64,000 nt of DNA from Phycisphaerae bacterium (GTDB taxonomy: Bacteria; Planctomycetota; Phycisphaerae; Phycisphaerales; UBA1924). Positions 35,517 to 45,121 of the stretch are shown here, in pieces; within the stretch, counting starts at the first letter, position 1, and each line of letters opens with the position of its first letter. A model generated the notes under the pieces. It was not told the DNA's origin and searched no databases. It saw nothing but the letters and a program-made list of their open reading frames with translations. The stretch lies in NCBI GenBank assembly GCA_014192545.1, contig BJHL01000004.1:62001-126000 (forward strand), given 5' to 3'. The position numbers were made by a program, and so were the translations under genes.

Positions 35517-37100
35517 ATGGACACGCGCGACATAATCTTCATTATCATCGCCAGCGCCGTGGGGCTGGGCGTTTTCATCGGCGTTATCTACGTCTTCGCC
35601 GGTCCCGTCACTCGCGGCATGGGCTGGGTTGGGCGACGCATCGGCGGATTCATCAAAGGTGAAGTCACAGATTTCGCACGCATCGTCGCAGGTTGCGTGC
35701 TTGTGCCGCTCTTTGGTTTACTTGCTGCTGTGTCGCTGGTCTTCGTGCAAATTCCAGCAGCCCGCCGATTCGGCCTTGCCGCGCACGAAGAAGTCGTGCG
35801 CATCGGCCTCTCGATTTATCGCATGGCCTTCGCGCATCCCGCGCGACTCTTCGGGCTTGAAGCCGCCGTTGAGAATATCGAGACTCGCATTCCCGGCGTG
35901 CTCAGCGGCACCTGGGGAGATGCGATCTCGCCACGTGATGCACTCTTTGCGGGCTACAGCGTCAGCGGCACGATTCCAGGCGGCGGCAGCGGCGCGAAGT
36001 TGTACATCGTGCAGCCTGATGATAAAAAACGCCGCGAATTTTCCCGTGATTTTGGGCTTGTCAAAGCCAATGCCATCGACAAGGTGCTCATCAAGTCGTT
36101 CTCCACCATGGGACGCGATGGTGATGGCGGCCTACCGCAACTGGTGCGCGAGAGTCAGGGTCTTGAAGCTGGCAAGCGGCTGGGGCTGATTCTCGATCAC
36201 GGCCTCACGACGGAACGATTTTGGTACGCAATGCGCTTTGTGCCCGGCAGCAACTTGCGCGTGGTTATCACTTCGATGCATCAAGCATCGCCCGATGACG
36301 GCCTCGCGCCGGAGCAACTCACGCGCGCGCTGCGATACACGCGCGACTTGCTCGAAACACTCGCGGCCTATCACGAGCAAGGGCTGTGGCACAAAGATGT
36401 CAAGCCCGACAACATCATCATCGAACCCGTTGAAGGCGGCAATGGCGGCGACACCGCGCGACTGGTCGATATTGGTTTGGTGAGCAGCCTGCGCAGCGCG
36501 ATGACGCTGACCACGCACGGCACCGAGTATTACCGCGATCCGGAAATGGTGCGACTCGCGCTGCGCGGAGCGAAGGTGCATGAAGTGGATGGCGCGAAGT
36601 TTGATCTGTACGCCGTTGGCGCGGTGCTGTTTTCCATGCTCGAAGACAACTTTCCGGCACAAGGTGTGCTAAGCCCGATGCGCAAGAAGTGTCCGGCGAT
36701 TGTGCAGTGGATTGTCCGGCGGAGCATGGCCGACTATCAACAGCGTTACGCATCGGCGCGAGACATGTTGTCCGATGTGTCGTACACGCTCGACGCGATG
36801 CAGCGTGACATTGCGATCGGTGAACTCAAGCCCGGCAACTTGCCGAGCATGCGTGGTAGTGAAGACGCAACTGCTTTTGAGCCGCCCGCGGCGTTGCCTG
36901 CGCCGGTTGAAATGGTGCCGGTACGCGTGGTGCAGCCAGCGCGCGAGCCGACGGAGTTTGTGACGGCACAAGCGAAAACGGTGACGGCGGAAGTTTCGCC
37001 CGACCAACCTATGGAAGCGATCGTGACAAATTGGTGGACGGGCGCGTTTGAGATGGTGACCGCGCGAGTGCCTGCGCCAGGCAAGTCGCGCGGGCAGTAG
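35517..37100 (+). CDS. Membrane-anchored Ser/Thr protein kinase-like protein
   Basis: The 527-residue protein has two N-terminal hydrophobic segments (about 5-32 and 60-85), a kinase domain with the ATP-binding Lys in KVLIKSFS, catalytic loop WHKDVKPDNIII, a DIG instead of the usual DFG motif (RLVDIGLVSSL), and the APE-like YRDPEM. A C-terminal Pro-rich tail (about 440-527) is likely disordered. It is possibly active; DIG is uncommon but keeps the Asp. The substrate is unknown. It is followed three bases later by a convergent CheY-like gene. Confidence 0.85.
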   Translation: MDTRDIIFIIIASAVGLGVFIGVIYVFAGPVTRGMGWVGRRIGGFIKGEVTDFARIVAGCVLVPLFGLLAAVSLVFVQIPAARRFGLAAHEEVVRIGLSIYRMAFAHPARLFGLEAAVENIETRIPGVLSGTWGDAISPRDALFAGYSVSGTIPGGGSGAKLYIVQPDDKKRREFSRDFGLVKANAIDKVLIKSFSTMGRDGDGGLPQLVRESQGLEAGKRLGLILDHGLTTERFWYAMRFVPGSNLRVVITSMHQASPDDGLAPEQLTRALRYTRDLLETLAAYHEQGLWHKDVKPDNIIIEPVEGGNGGDTARLVDIGLVSSLRSAMTLTTHGTEYYRDPEMVRLALRGAKVHEVDGAKFDLYAVGAVLFSMLEDNFPAQGVLSPMRKKCPAIVQWIVRRSMADYQQRYASARDMLSDVSYTLDAMQRDIAIGELKPGNLPSMRGSEDATAFEPPAALPAPVEMVPVRVVQPAREPTEFVTAQAKTVTAEVSPDQPMEAIVTNWWTGAFEMVTARVPAPGKSRGQ

Positions 37101-37103
37101 TTA

Positions 37104-37592
37104 TCAAGACTGCAACTTGCGCAGATCGACCATCGATTTGTTGAGCTGCTTTTGCAACATGCTGACTTTGAGCAAGCTGCGCACACGGGTGACGAGTTCA
37201 ACGCGGTTGACGGGCTTGGTCAGGAAGTCATCGGCCCCGGCTTCGACGGCGCGTTCGACATCGGAGACTTCGTTCAGGGCAGTGACCATGAGAATGGGGA
37301 TGCCAGCGGTCGCGGCGTCAGCCTTGAGTTTTTTGCAGACTTGGAAACCTGACATCTTGGGCATCATGATGTCAAGCAGAATCAAGTCAGGCGGAAGTTT
37401 GGCGACATCGTCGAGGGCTTCTGGGCCGTCGAGGGCGGTGCGGAGTTCGCAGCCCAGTTCATCGAGGTAGGCAAGCAGCAGTTCGAGGTTTTGCTCGTTG
37501 TCGTCGACGAGGAGAACGCGACTGGCGGAAACATCGAGTTTCGCGGCTTGGGCGCCTTCGGTTTGGGGGCTTTGCAGGGCGTAATTCCGCAT
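37104..37592 (-). CDS. CheY-like response regulator
   Basis: The 162-residue protein is a single receiver domain: VLLVDDNEQN acidic pocket, phosphorylated Asp in LILLDIMMPKMSGF, and Lys in FLTKPVNRVEL. The C-terminal extension SLLKVSMLQKQLNKSMVDLRK is a short helix. The start at 37592 is preferred over a long upstream frame of low-complexity Pro/Arg. There is no adjacent histidine kinase. Confidence 0.93.
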   Translation of the reverse strand: MRNYALQSPQTEGAQAAKLDVSASRVLLVDDNEQNLELLLAYLDELGCELRTALDGPEALDDVAKLPPDLILLDIMMPKMSGFQVCKKLKADAATAGIPILMVTALNEVSDVERAVEAGADDFLTKPVNRVELVTRVRSLLKVSMLQKQLNKSMVDLRKLQS

Positions 37593-37735
37593 GGCAAACT
37601 GTAGCGGCGTTGCAAACGCGGGGGAATAGTCGCGAAATGGAGATTGGACGGCGGTTTTGCCGATAGCAACGGACTCGGTACGCTTGCATGTTGAGTGAGA
37701 AAGTCGGCTGCGCGGTTGCGCGCTGGGAGATTGCC

Positions 37736-39262
37736 ATGGCTGCTGTGCGTGTTGGTCGGTTGGTGTCGGTCGTTGCGGCCATGGTGTTGGCGGCGGGATC
37801 GGCGTGCGCGCAGGATTTGCAAGAAGCAGTGCGTGGATTGGTTGCCAGCAAGAAGCTGGGCAACGCGACGGTGGGCATATGCCTGATTGATACGAAATCG
37901 AAGACTGTGCTGGCAAGTTTGAACGCTGGCGAGGCGATGATCCCGGCGAGCAACATGAAACTGCTGACCAGCGGCGCGGCGATGATGGTGCTGGGGCCTG
38001 AGTTTGCGTTTCGCACCGAGTTTGTGCTTGATGGTGATCGCTTGGTGATTCGCGGGGCGGGTGATCCGAGTTTGGGCGACCCCGAAGTGCTGCGGCGCAG
38101 TGATAGCAAGATGACGGTAGATGATGTGGTGCGCAGCTTGGCTGAGGCGCTGCCCAAAGCGAACGTGAAATCCATCAGCGAGATTGTCGTGGATGATCGC
38201 GTGTTTGATCGCGAGTTTGTGCATCCGACTTGGAACCCGGACAACCTGCACTTGGCGTATTCGGCGCAGGTATCGGGGCTGAACTTTCATGCCAACGTGC
38301 TGGATGTGTTTCCCAGGCCCAATCCGGCGGGTGGCACGCCTACATTCAGCACGCAGCCATCGGCCGCGTGGATGCGGATTGATGCGAGCCGGGCGAAGTC
38401 GGCGAACAAGGGCAATAACAGCGTGTGGCTGGTGCGCGAGGGTGATGGAAGTAACTCGTTTGTGATGCGGGGAGAAGTGGCGAAGGCGAGCCAGCAGCCG
38501 ATCAGCGTGACGATCAACAACCCACCGCAGTGGTTTGGGCAGTTGTTCGCGACGGCGCTGGGCGAAGTGAATGTGACGATTACGGGGTCGCAGACGATGG
38601 CGGGAATGCCGCCGGCGTCGGTGCGTGTGGCGGAAATTGGGGAGAAGCTTGACGGCGGGCGCGTGTTGGCGGTGGTGAGCACGCCTATTGATGAAGTGAT
38701 GCGGCGATGCAATGTGGACTCGGAGAATTTGTACGCCGAGTGTCTGATGAAGCGGATGGGACACGAAGTAACGCGCGAGCCGGGGAGTTGGAGTAGCGGC
38801 GGGACGGTTTTGCGCATGATGCTGACGCAGGAGCTTGGGCCTGATGCAGCGTCGACGACGACGATTGCGGATGGGTCGGGGTTGTCGCGCGAGAATCGGG
38901 TGTCGCCTAGCGTGCTGGCGCGGTGGCTGAGCGATATTGCGAGCAAGCCTTGGGCGGATCAGTATGTTGATTCACTGGCGGGGCCTGGGCGAGGGACGCT
39001 GGAGAAGCGATTTGCGGGGGCGAAGCTGACGAATGAGGTGCGCGCGAAGAGCGGATATATCAAGGGCGTGCGCAGTTTGTCGGGATTTGTGACGGACCCA
39101 AAGTCGGGCGAGCGGTTGGTGTTTGTAGTGCTGGTGAACAACCTGCCTATGGGCGGATTTGAAGAAGCGCACAACGAGGCGAAGGAACTGCACGAGGATG
39201 TGGTGAAGCTCTTGGACCGGACGCTGGTGCGGCGGGCGGAGCGGAGTGCTGAGGCGCGATGA
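37736..39262 (+). CDS. dacB: D-alanyl-D-alanine carboxypeptidase/endopeptidase, peptidase S13
   Basis: The 508-residue periplasmic penicillin-binding protein 4 homologue has a signal peptide (MAAVRVGRLVSVVAAMVLAAGSACAQ) and the S13 catalytic motifs: SxxK as PASNMK, SxN as DSENLYAE, and KTG-type KSG in RAKSGYIKGVRS. It trims or cross-cuts peptidoglycan peptides, which implies that this lineage makes peptidoglycan. GGGAG lies seven bases ahead of the ATG at 37736. Confidence 0.93.
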   Translation: MAAVRVGRLVSVVAAMVLAAGSACAQDLQEAVRGLVASKKLGNATVGICLIDTKSKTVLASLNAGEAMIPASNMKLLTSGAAMMVLGPEFAFRTEFVLDGDRLVIRGAGDPSLGDPEVLRRSDSKMTVDDVVRSLAEALPKANVKSISEIVVDDRVFDREFVHPTWNPDNLHLAYSAQVSGLNFHANVLDVFPRPNPAGGTPTFSTQPSAAWMRIDASRAKSANKGNNSVWLVREGDGSNSFVMRGEVAKASQQPISVTINNPPQWFGQLFATALGEVNVTITGSQTMAGMPPASVRVAEIGEKLDGGRVLAVVSTPIDEVMRRCNVDSENLYAECLMKRMGHEVTREPGSWSSGGTVLRMMLTQELGPDAASTTTIADGSGLSRENRVSPSVLARWLSDIASKPWADQYVDSLAGPGRGTLEKRFAGAKLTNEVRAKSGYIKGVRSLSGFVTDPKSGERLVFVVLVNNLPMGGFEEAHNEAKELHEDVVKLLDRTLVRRAERSAEAR

Positions 39263-39282
39263 TGGTTGCGACGCGAGCAGGA

Positions 39283-39900
39283 TTATGGCGCGAGCAGGCT
39301 GGTGGGGTTGGGTTCATCGCCCGCTCGTTTGATACGAAGGGTGACGACCTCGCCTGATTCATTTTCGCAGATCACGGTGCCTTGATTGGAATTGATTACT
39401 GTGATGCGCCAGCCGGGGGCGACGGTGTCGCCTGTGCGGCGGAGTCTGCCGGCGACGATGGCGCAGTCACCTGTTGGAGCGGCGAGGATGGATGTGACGG
39501 TGATGACATCCGGGAGTTTGCCAGCGTCCGTGTCTTGCTCGACACGCGTGGTGGGCGTGTTGAGTGAGGGAGACATTTGAGGCTGCATAACTGGCTGGGC
39601 AACTGGGCGGCGGGTGCTAGCGATGGGCGAGTGGGTCACGGGCGTTGCGGCGCGCGATTGATAGGTTTGCAGCAGGGCAGCATCGAACGCGGCGGCGGCT
39701 TTTTGGGCGACCGTGGTTTCGGCGTTGAGATCAACCACCATGAGCGGCAGCGTGTCTTGGCTGGCGCGCGCGGTGCGAGGGCTTGATTGCTGGGCGAACT
39801 GGCGAGCGGCGAAGACTCCCAGCACCGGCAGCACGAGCGTGAGAGCGGCGAATGCTTGCCAGGGAATTTTGGACCAGATGTCGGCGGCGGCGCGGTTCAT
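39283..39900 (-). CDS. Pilus/secretion assembly protein, PilP/GspC-like
   Basis: The 205-residue protein has one N-terminal membrane helix (LTLVLPVLGVFAA), a disordered Pro/Thr linker and a C-terminal beta-rich part with IVAGRLRRTGDTVAPGWRITVIN, similar to the PilP/GspC HR domain that links the inner-membrane platform to the secretin. It is the third gene of the PilM/N-PilO-PilP type operon; its ATG overlaps the stop of the previous gene by four bases. Identity to PilP is inferred from operon order. Confidence 0.65.
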   Translation of the reverse strand: MNRAAADIWSKIPWQAFAALTLVLPVLGVFAARQFAQQSSPRTARASQDTLPLMVVDLNAETTVAQKAAAAFDAALLQTYQSRAATPVTHSPIASTRRPVAQPVMQPQMSPSLNTPTTRVEQDTDAGKLPDVITVTSILAAPTGDCAIVAGRLRRTGDTVAPGWRITVINSNQGTVICENESGEVVTLRIKRAGDEPNPTSLLAP

Positions 39901-40607
39901 GGCAAAGCTCCGTTGGCGGGCTGGTTTCGCTTGGCTGCGGCGGGCAGTGTGAGTTTGATGTGCGTGGTTTCGATGGTGGCGTCAAGCAAGCCGGCTTCGT
40001 CGTTGAGCGAAGCGGCGTTGATGCGGAAGGAGACGACGCGCGTTGCGCCGGTTTGCGATTCGCATGCGCCAAGGAATGCGACGACTTGCGGATAGGTGCC
40101 TTGGACGGCGATGCGATAGCCCGAAAGGTCGGCGGTGGAACCAGCGGGTGCTTGGGCGGCTTTGGGGTTTTTGGATTTGGGGGCTGTCGTTGAACGTGAA
40201 GTGAGTTGGCGCGTGCCAGTGGGGTCGATGCGCTGCACGCTGACGCCTGTGGCGCGAGCGGAGCGGGTGATGGCGTCGTAGATTTCGGTGGCGTCGTCGA
40301 TTTGATCAACCCAGGCGACGGTGGTGTCGATGCGCTGGGCGATATTTTGGGTTTCGACTTCGATATCCTGGTCCGGGCCTGCGGTTGCGGCGGCGGCACT
40401 GACCTGCGATTCCAGTCGCGAGACTTCTTCGAGGTTTCGCACCATGGCGGCTTCGAGCGGGCGCACGCCTACGGCCCAGGCAACGCCAGCAAGCACTGCA
40501 GCGACGAGGGCGTGGGTGATGTGTTTGCGAAGGACGGGCGCGAATTTGGTGGACGCGTTGACGGACGCGGTTGCGGCTTGCGGAGTTGGCGTTGCTGCAC
40601 GGCTCAT
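39897..40607 (-). CDS. Pilus/secretion assembly protein, PilO/GspM-like
   Basis: The 236-residue protein has a short cytoplasmic N-terminus, one helix (HITHALVAAVLAGVAWAVGV), a coiled-coil part (VRNLEEVSRLESQVSAAA) and a C-terminal ferredoxin-like region (LSGYRIAVQGTYPQVVAFLGACESQ), the usual PilO/GspM layout. The overlap of four bases with both neighbours marks a tight operon. It would form the inner-membrane alignment complex with the PilM/N- and PilP-like proteins. Confidence 0.78.
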   Translation of the reverse strand: MSRAATPTPQAATASVNASTKFAPVLRKHITHALVAAVLAGVAWAVGVRPLEAAMVRNLEEVSRLESQVSAAAATAGPDQDIEVETQNIAQRIDTTVAWVDQIDDATEIYDAITRSARATGVSVQRIDPTGTRQLTSRSTTAPKSKNPKAAQAPAGSTADLSGYRIAVQGTYPQVVAFLGACESQTGATRVVSFRINAASLNDEAGLLDATIETTHIKLTLPAAAKRNQPANGALP

Positions 40608-42394
40608 GGCGTGGCTCCTTGTATGCCGGGTTGCAAGTCTGCTTGCGCTTGTGCTGGTGCTTCTTCCACACTCGCGACGGCGGCTTGCGATGGATGGAAA
40701 GCGACACCTTTGAGTTGCACGCTCATGACGAATTCGCGGCGTTTGGTGCCGCCGGTTTCGGCTTGGGTTGAGACGATGCGTGCGGCTTCGACGTAGCTTT
40801 CGGATTTAATGGCGGCGAGAAGTTTGAGGATTGGGTCGCCATCGTCCTCGGCGTTTGGGGCTCGGCCCCGGAGCGTCAGGGTGGGTGAGTCTTTGCCGCT
40901 ACCGCCATAATCGCCTATGATTTCGACGAATTCAACGCCAGCTTCCGTGGCCTGCGAGAGGAAGACCAAGGGTGCGCGCCAGATGGGGCGCTCGCCCAAG
41001 GCATCTGAAAGGATCGTGTTGATGGCGGTTTCGCGTGATTCGAGATTGGTGAGGGCGGACTCAGCAGCGCGGCGGGATTCGATTTCGGCGGCGCGGGGTT
41101 GGAGTGTTGCGATTTGCGTTGCGGCGGCGCGGGACTTGAGATAGGCATTGATGCCCATGGCACCAAGGGCGAGGACGGCGACGGCGACGCCTGCCCGCAT
41201 GGACTTGCGCGTGGTGAGAGCGATGCTTTGCAATTGGGTTGACGGCGGGGTCATCCAGACTTGTTCTTGGCGCATCACGAGCGCGAGAGCGAGGTCGCCG
41301 ACTTGATCTTCGGCGGCTCCGCCTGCGCGGGTGGCGAGGCACTCGCTGGCGAGATCGACGGAATCTCCGAGGGCGGCGCCAATGCCGGTGATGGCGGAAC
41401 CTGGGCCTGTGATCCAGAGTTTGACGCGGGCCAGATCGCTTTCCAGCATGCCGAAGCGGAGGGTTTGGCGCAGTTCGATAGCGAAACGTTGGAGTGCGGG
41501 CTGGACGAGGGGCAGGACGTCATCGCCGCGGAAGTTGAGACCTTGGTCCATCATTTCGCCGCGTTTGGGGAGGCCCACGGAGAAGGCGAGGCGCGTGGCG
41601 TATTCGCGGGTGAAGACATCGCCGAGTTGTTGGCCTCGGCCAGAGCGATACATTGCGTCGCAGAGGAGCGAGTAGCCGACTTCGGCACAGCGGGCGAGGC
41701 AGAGCTTGCCGTCAACCCATCCTGAGATGGTCATAGCGTGCTCGCCCATGTGGACGTAGACACGCGGCTGGGCGCTGGCGCTCATGGGGTCGCTGATCAT
41801 GGCTTGGTGAAGCATGGCAGCTTTGGTAGGCAAGATGCCGACGGCGCGCAGGCCGCAGCGGCGTAGCCAGTGGGCGAGACTGTCGCCGTCATTGGCACTG
41901 TCGGCGACGGTGAGCATGAGGGTGCGCATGCCGGGCTTGGCGTTGGCGGCGGGAGCTGTGCCTGCGAGGGCGACGGGGGTTTCGGGAACTTCGGCCAAGG
42001 CCTTTAGGGCGGTGAGCCAGCCACCCTGGACGTTGGGGAGGGTTTGTTGGAGGTAAAGATCGGCGGCGCGCAGAGCGGCTGGGCCCGAGGCGGGCGCGTT
42101 GAAGACATCGGCGACGCTGTGGGGGCCGTGGTAGAGGACGAGTGCGGGTGAGCCTGGGCGCACCTGCAGGGTGTTGAGGGCGGTGCGCAGGGCATCGTCA
42201 AAGGGCTGGAGATTTTTCTGCCAGCCGGCTTCGAATGTGTCGGGGTCGAGCATGACGCGATGGACGCGGGAGATTTCGCCTCCGACGGCAATGGCGACAC
42301 GCACGCCCGAAGGCGAGAGGCTGACCAAAATGGGTTCACGCTGTATCAACGTATACCTCGCATCTGAAAGAAGCTCGTGTGAACAAGGGAGCAT
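40604..42394 (-). CDS. PilM/PilN-like fused assembly protein
   Basis: The 596-residue product combines an actin-like PilM/GspL cytoplasmic part (about residues 15-400: SLSPSGVRVAIAVG, KLWITGPGSAITGIGAAL) and a PilN-like single helix (AVAVLALGAMGINAYL near residue 440) with a coiled coil and periplasmic domain. It is the platform protein that links the ATPase to PilO. The ATG at 42394 is used; a TTG at about 42349 has a good GAGG six bases ahead and is a strong alternative. The next gene upstream (42651) is on the other strand. Confidence 0.78.
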   Translation of the reverse strand: MLPCSHELLSDARYTLIQREPILVSLSPSGVRVAIAVGGEISRVHRVMLDPDTFEAGWQKNLQPFDDALRTALNTLQVRPGSPALVLYHGPHSVADVFNAPASGPAALRAADLYLQQTLPNVQGGWLTALKALAEVPETPVALAGTAPAANAKPGMRTLMLTVADSANDGDSLAHWLRRCGLRAVGILPTKAAMLHQAMISDPMSASAQPRVYVHMGEHAMTISGWVDGKLCLARCAEVGYSLLCDAMYRSGRGQQLGDVFTREYATRLAFSVGLPKRGEMMDQGLNFRGDDVLPLVQPALQRFAIELRQTLRFGMLESDLARVKLWITGPGSAITGIGAALGDSVDLASECLATRAGGAAEDQVGDLALALVMRQEQVWMTPPSTQLQSIALTTRKSMRAGVAVAVLALGAMGINAYLKSRAAATQIATLQPRAAEIESRRAAESALTNLESRETAINTILSDALGERPIWRAPLVFLSQATEAGVEFVEIIGDYGGSGKDSPTLTLRGRAPNAEDDGDPILKLLAAIKSESYVEAARIVSTQAETGGTKRREFVMSVQLKGVAFHPSQAAVASVEEAPAQAQADLQPGIQGATP

Positions 42395-42650
42395 CGACGA
42401 ATGGATGGGAGGACTTTGGTGAGGCAGGGTGATAATGCGGAGAAGGACGTTGGCGGGGGCGGCGCAGGTGGGCGTTTGGGGGTGTGGATGGGGTGAATGA
42501 CGGCGTATTTGGCGCACTAATTTGAGGGGGCGGATTGCGTAGATCGCGCGAGCCGGGAGAATCGTCCAAAGTCGTTGAATGCCTACAGGTGGGACGTCGA
42601 TAACGGATGAACTTGCGGCGTGTCCGCACGAACTCGGAAGGTGGATGAGA

Positions 42651-43712
42651 ATGCTCGAACCAGTTTTCAGCAGTGATGAGCCGATGCGGCTGCGGGCGCT
42701 GCGTGCTACGCGACAGCTTGATGCGCCGTTGGAAGAGCGGTTTGAGCGGATCACGCGCCTTGCGAAACGGCTGCTGGGGACGCCGATTGCGGCGATTTCA
42801 CTGGTGGATGCGCAGCGGCAGTATTTCAAGTCGATCCAAGGGTTGAATGTGAGCGAAACGAGCCGAGCGGTTTCGTTTTGCGGGCACACGATACTTGGTA
42901 GTGAGCCGATGGTGGTGCGCGATGCGCGGGTTGATCCGCGATTTTTGGACAATCCGTTGGTCGCGGGAGAGCCCAAAATAGTTTTTTATGCGGGGTGTCC
43001 GATTCGCGCTGGGGATGGGACGAATATTGCTAGTTTGTGCGTCATTGGGCGCGAAGTTAGGGACGTGAGCGAGGAAGATTTGCGAACACTGTGCGATTTG
43101 GCGGCGATGGCTGAAGATGAGCTGGCGGTAGATGTCGCGACGGCGGCACAGCAGGCGTTGATGGAAGAGGTGGATGCAACCAAACGACAAGCTCAGGTAG
43201 ATTCGCTGACGCGGATGTGGAATCGGGGAGCGATTTTTGCATTGCTTGGCAGCGAGATTTCGCGCGCGAAGCGTTGGGGAGGCGGGGTTGGCGTCATCAT
43301 GGCGGATATTGATCACTTCAAAGTTGTGAACGACACGCATGGGCATAGCGCAGGGGATGAGGTGCTGCGGCAAGTTGCCAAGCGCATGCTGAGCGCGATT
43401 CGTGAAATTGATGCGCTGGGGCGATGCGGCGGCGAGGAATTTATGGTGGTGCTGGGCGGGTGCGACAGCGTCGCGAGCGCGAAGGCGATTGCAGAGCGAG
43501 TTCGGCAGCGCGTGGGTGAAGCGCCCATTGTGACGGACTTTGGTTCGCTGGCGGTGACGGTGAGTTTGGGTGTGTCGTATTGGAGTGGGCCTGGCGACGT
43601 AGAGGAAAATGCTTTGGTGCGAGCGGCGGATGATGCGCTCTATGCGGCGAAGCACGCGGGGCGAGATCGGGTGGAAGTCGCGTCGGGTGCGATTTGCCCA
43701 CAGACTGAATGA
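42651..43712 (+). CDS. GAF-GGDEF diguanylate cyclase
   Basis: The 353-residue protein has a GAF domain (about 20-170; RITRLAKRLLGTPIAAISLVD) and a GGDEF domain (about 185-345) with active-site GGEEF and the inhibitory-site REID five residues before it, so it should make cyclic-di-GMP and show product inhibition. It sits inside the secretion locus, on the opposite strand, and a PilZ gene (c-di-GMP receptor) lies at 49218. AAGG lies nine bases ahead of the ATG at 42651; an ATG at 42645 is also possible. Confidence 0.93.
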   Translation: MLEPVFSSDEPMRLRALRATRQLDAPLEERFERITRLAKRLLGTPIAAISLVDAQRQYFKSIQGLNVSETSRAVSFCGHTILGSEPMVVRDARVDPRFLDNPLVAGEPKIVFYAGCPIRAGDGTNIASLCVIGREVRDVSEEDLRTLCDLAAMAEDELAVDVATAAQQALMEEVDATKRQAQVDSLTRMWNRGAIFALLGSEISRAKRWGGGVGVIMADIDHFKVVNDTHGHSAGDEVLRQVAKRMLSAIREIDALGRCGGEEFMVVLGGCDSVASAKAIAERVRQRVGEAPIVTDFGSLAVTVSLGVSYWSGPGDVEENALVRAADDALYAAKHAGRDRVEVASGAICPQTE

Positions 43713-43770
43713 GGCTCATCGCAGTTTGCTGCGATGTGGGGATTACGCGACTAGCGACAATTAGTATGAA

Positions 43771-44142
43771 CTAGCGAACTTCGAAGTCCAGGCGGATGCG
43801 GCGTTGGGCTTCGCCGCTGTTGCCGCGGACGATGAGGGTGCTGGTGGTTTGCACGGACGTTGGCACTTGCTCGTAAGTGGCGGTGGCGGTGGGCAGGGCG
43901 AGTTGCGAGTTGGCGGCCGGCAAGGCGGCCTTGTTTTCGCGGAGTTTAGCGACGGCAATAGCGCCGCTTTCGGCGGCGTAGAAGGCTCGCACGGTTTCGA
44001 CACGGAGGACGCTGATGCTGGCGTCGTCAACGCTGCCGTAGAGGATGGCGAGGGTGGTCACGTTAACGACGCCCAGCAGCAAGACGACGACAGCGATGAC
44101 TGCGCCGCGGCGGCGTGGTGATGATGGATGTGTGTGCTTCAT
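43771..44142 (-). CDS. PilX/GspK-like minor pseudopilin-operon protein
   Basis: The 123-residue protein starts with basic residues and RRRGAVIAVVVLLLGVVNVTTLAIL, similar to PilX/GspK but without the canonical FTLIE signal, and an AFYAAESGAIAVAKLRE helix typical of PilX (YAAESG). It is the last gene of the minus-strand pseudopilin operon, overlapping the previous gene by four bases. The mature protein would be short for GspK. Confidence 0.68.
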   Translation of the reverse strand: MKHTHPSSPRRRGAVIAVVVLLLGVVNVTTLAILYGSVDDASISVLRVETVRAFYAAESGAIAVAKLRENKAALPAANSQLALPTATATYEQVPTSVQTTSTLIVRGNSGEAQRRIRLDFEVR

Positions 44143-44648
44143 TTCTGCAACCTCACGCGGGGGAAGGCGGCGATGCGGAGTTCGAAGTCGTCGATGACGA
44201 GGCGGACGACGAAGCGTTGTGTGGTTTGCGGGGTCGCGAGTGTGCTGGTGGTGCCGTCGGCGGCGAGGTAGGTGATTTCGAAGGCGGTGACGTTGCTGGC
44301 AAGAATGTCTTGCGTGCCGGGGGCGGATTGGTAGAGGAGGTCGGTGCCGGAGAGCGCGAGGGCGCGGCCGTCGGTGAAGGTGATAGAGGTTGCGGTGGCG
44401 GTGGTGATGGCGAGGGCGCCGGACATGGTGGCGGGAGGGGTGTCACGCAGCAGGCGGACGATGCGATCGACGGCGTAGGCGTTGGATTCGCTGACGCGGC
44501 GGAGGCGGTCGCTGTTGGCGGCGTTGGTGGTGACGCCTTGCATGATGGGCAAGGTGCTGGCAGCGATGATACCCATGATGGTGATGACCACGAGGGCTTC
44601 GAGCAAGCTGAAGGCGCGGCGGGAGATTGGTTGGGAGCGAGTGGGCAT
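44139..44648 (-). CDS. Pseudopilin, GspJ/PilW-like
   Basis: The 169-residue protein has a prepilin signal RRAFSLLEALVVITIMGIIAAS with Glu at +5 and Ala at -1, and the body has alternating beta-strands (TSITFTDGRALALSG, AFEITYLAADG) as in GspJ. It is placed at the J position between the GspI-like and PilX-like genes. It should be processed by a prepilin peptidase not present in the window. Confidence 0.75.
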   Translation of the reverse strand: MPTRSQPISRRAFSLLEALVVITIMGIIAASTLPIMQGVTTNAANSDRLRRVSESNAYAVDRIVRLLRDTPPATMSGALAITTATATSITFTDGRALALSGTDLLYQSAPGTQDILASNVTAFEITYLAADGTTSTLATPQTTQRFVVRLVIDDFELRIAAFPRVRLQK

Positions 44649-45121
44649 TAGAAGTCCCCCACGAGCGTTGAGAAATTGATGTTGATGGGAGCAGTGCCGG
44701 CGCGAGGTGCGGTGACGGTGACGGTCACGATGCGGAAGATGTCTTGGGCGGCGTTGCCGGTTGCGGAGCCTGACGCGGCGACGAGCGGGCTGGCTTGGAT
44801 GGTGTAAGTAAATCCCAATGCTTGGTATTGATTGGTGAGTGGTTCGGCGCGGGCGGTGAATTCGGTGGTGTACGTGGGCATGTTGGCGAGTGCGGCGAAG
44901 CCCAGCTTGGGGTCGCTGCTCGCAACGTCGGCGAGGACGAATTCGACGAGGCTCTGGGCGAGAGTGGCGGCGCGCTGGGCTTGGACGGCGTCTTCGCGGC
45001 GCTGGGCGGCGGAATCAAGGAAGAGGACGGCGGGCGGGACAGTCACGGCGATGATCACAATCACGGCGATGGCTTCGATGAGCGTGAAGGCACGGCGGGA
45101 GTTGGTGAAGGTGAAGTTCAT
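44648..45121 (-). CDS. Pseudopilin, GspI/PilV-like
   Basis: The 157-residue protein has RRAFTLIEAIAVIVIIAVTVPPAVLFL with Glu at +5, and a globular C-terminal part of the GspI/PilV type. The ATG at 45121 overlaps the GspH-like stop by four bases; its own stop overlaps the start of the next gene (TAATG). It is an internal operon gene. Confidence 0.75.
   Translation of the reverse strand: MNFTFTNSRRAFTLIEAIAVIVIIAVTVPPAVLFLDSAAQRREDAVQAQRAATLAQSLVEFVLADVASSDPKLGFAALANMPTYTTEFTARAEPLTNQYQALGFTYTIQASPLVAASGSATGNAAQDIFRIVTVTVTAPRAGTAPININFSTLVGDF

Noticed and set aside
42579-42650. Earlier start for the GGDEF protein at 42579
   Set aside because: No ribosome binding site there; AAGG is well placed for 42651.
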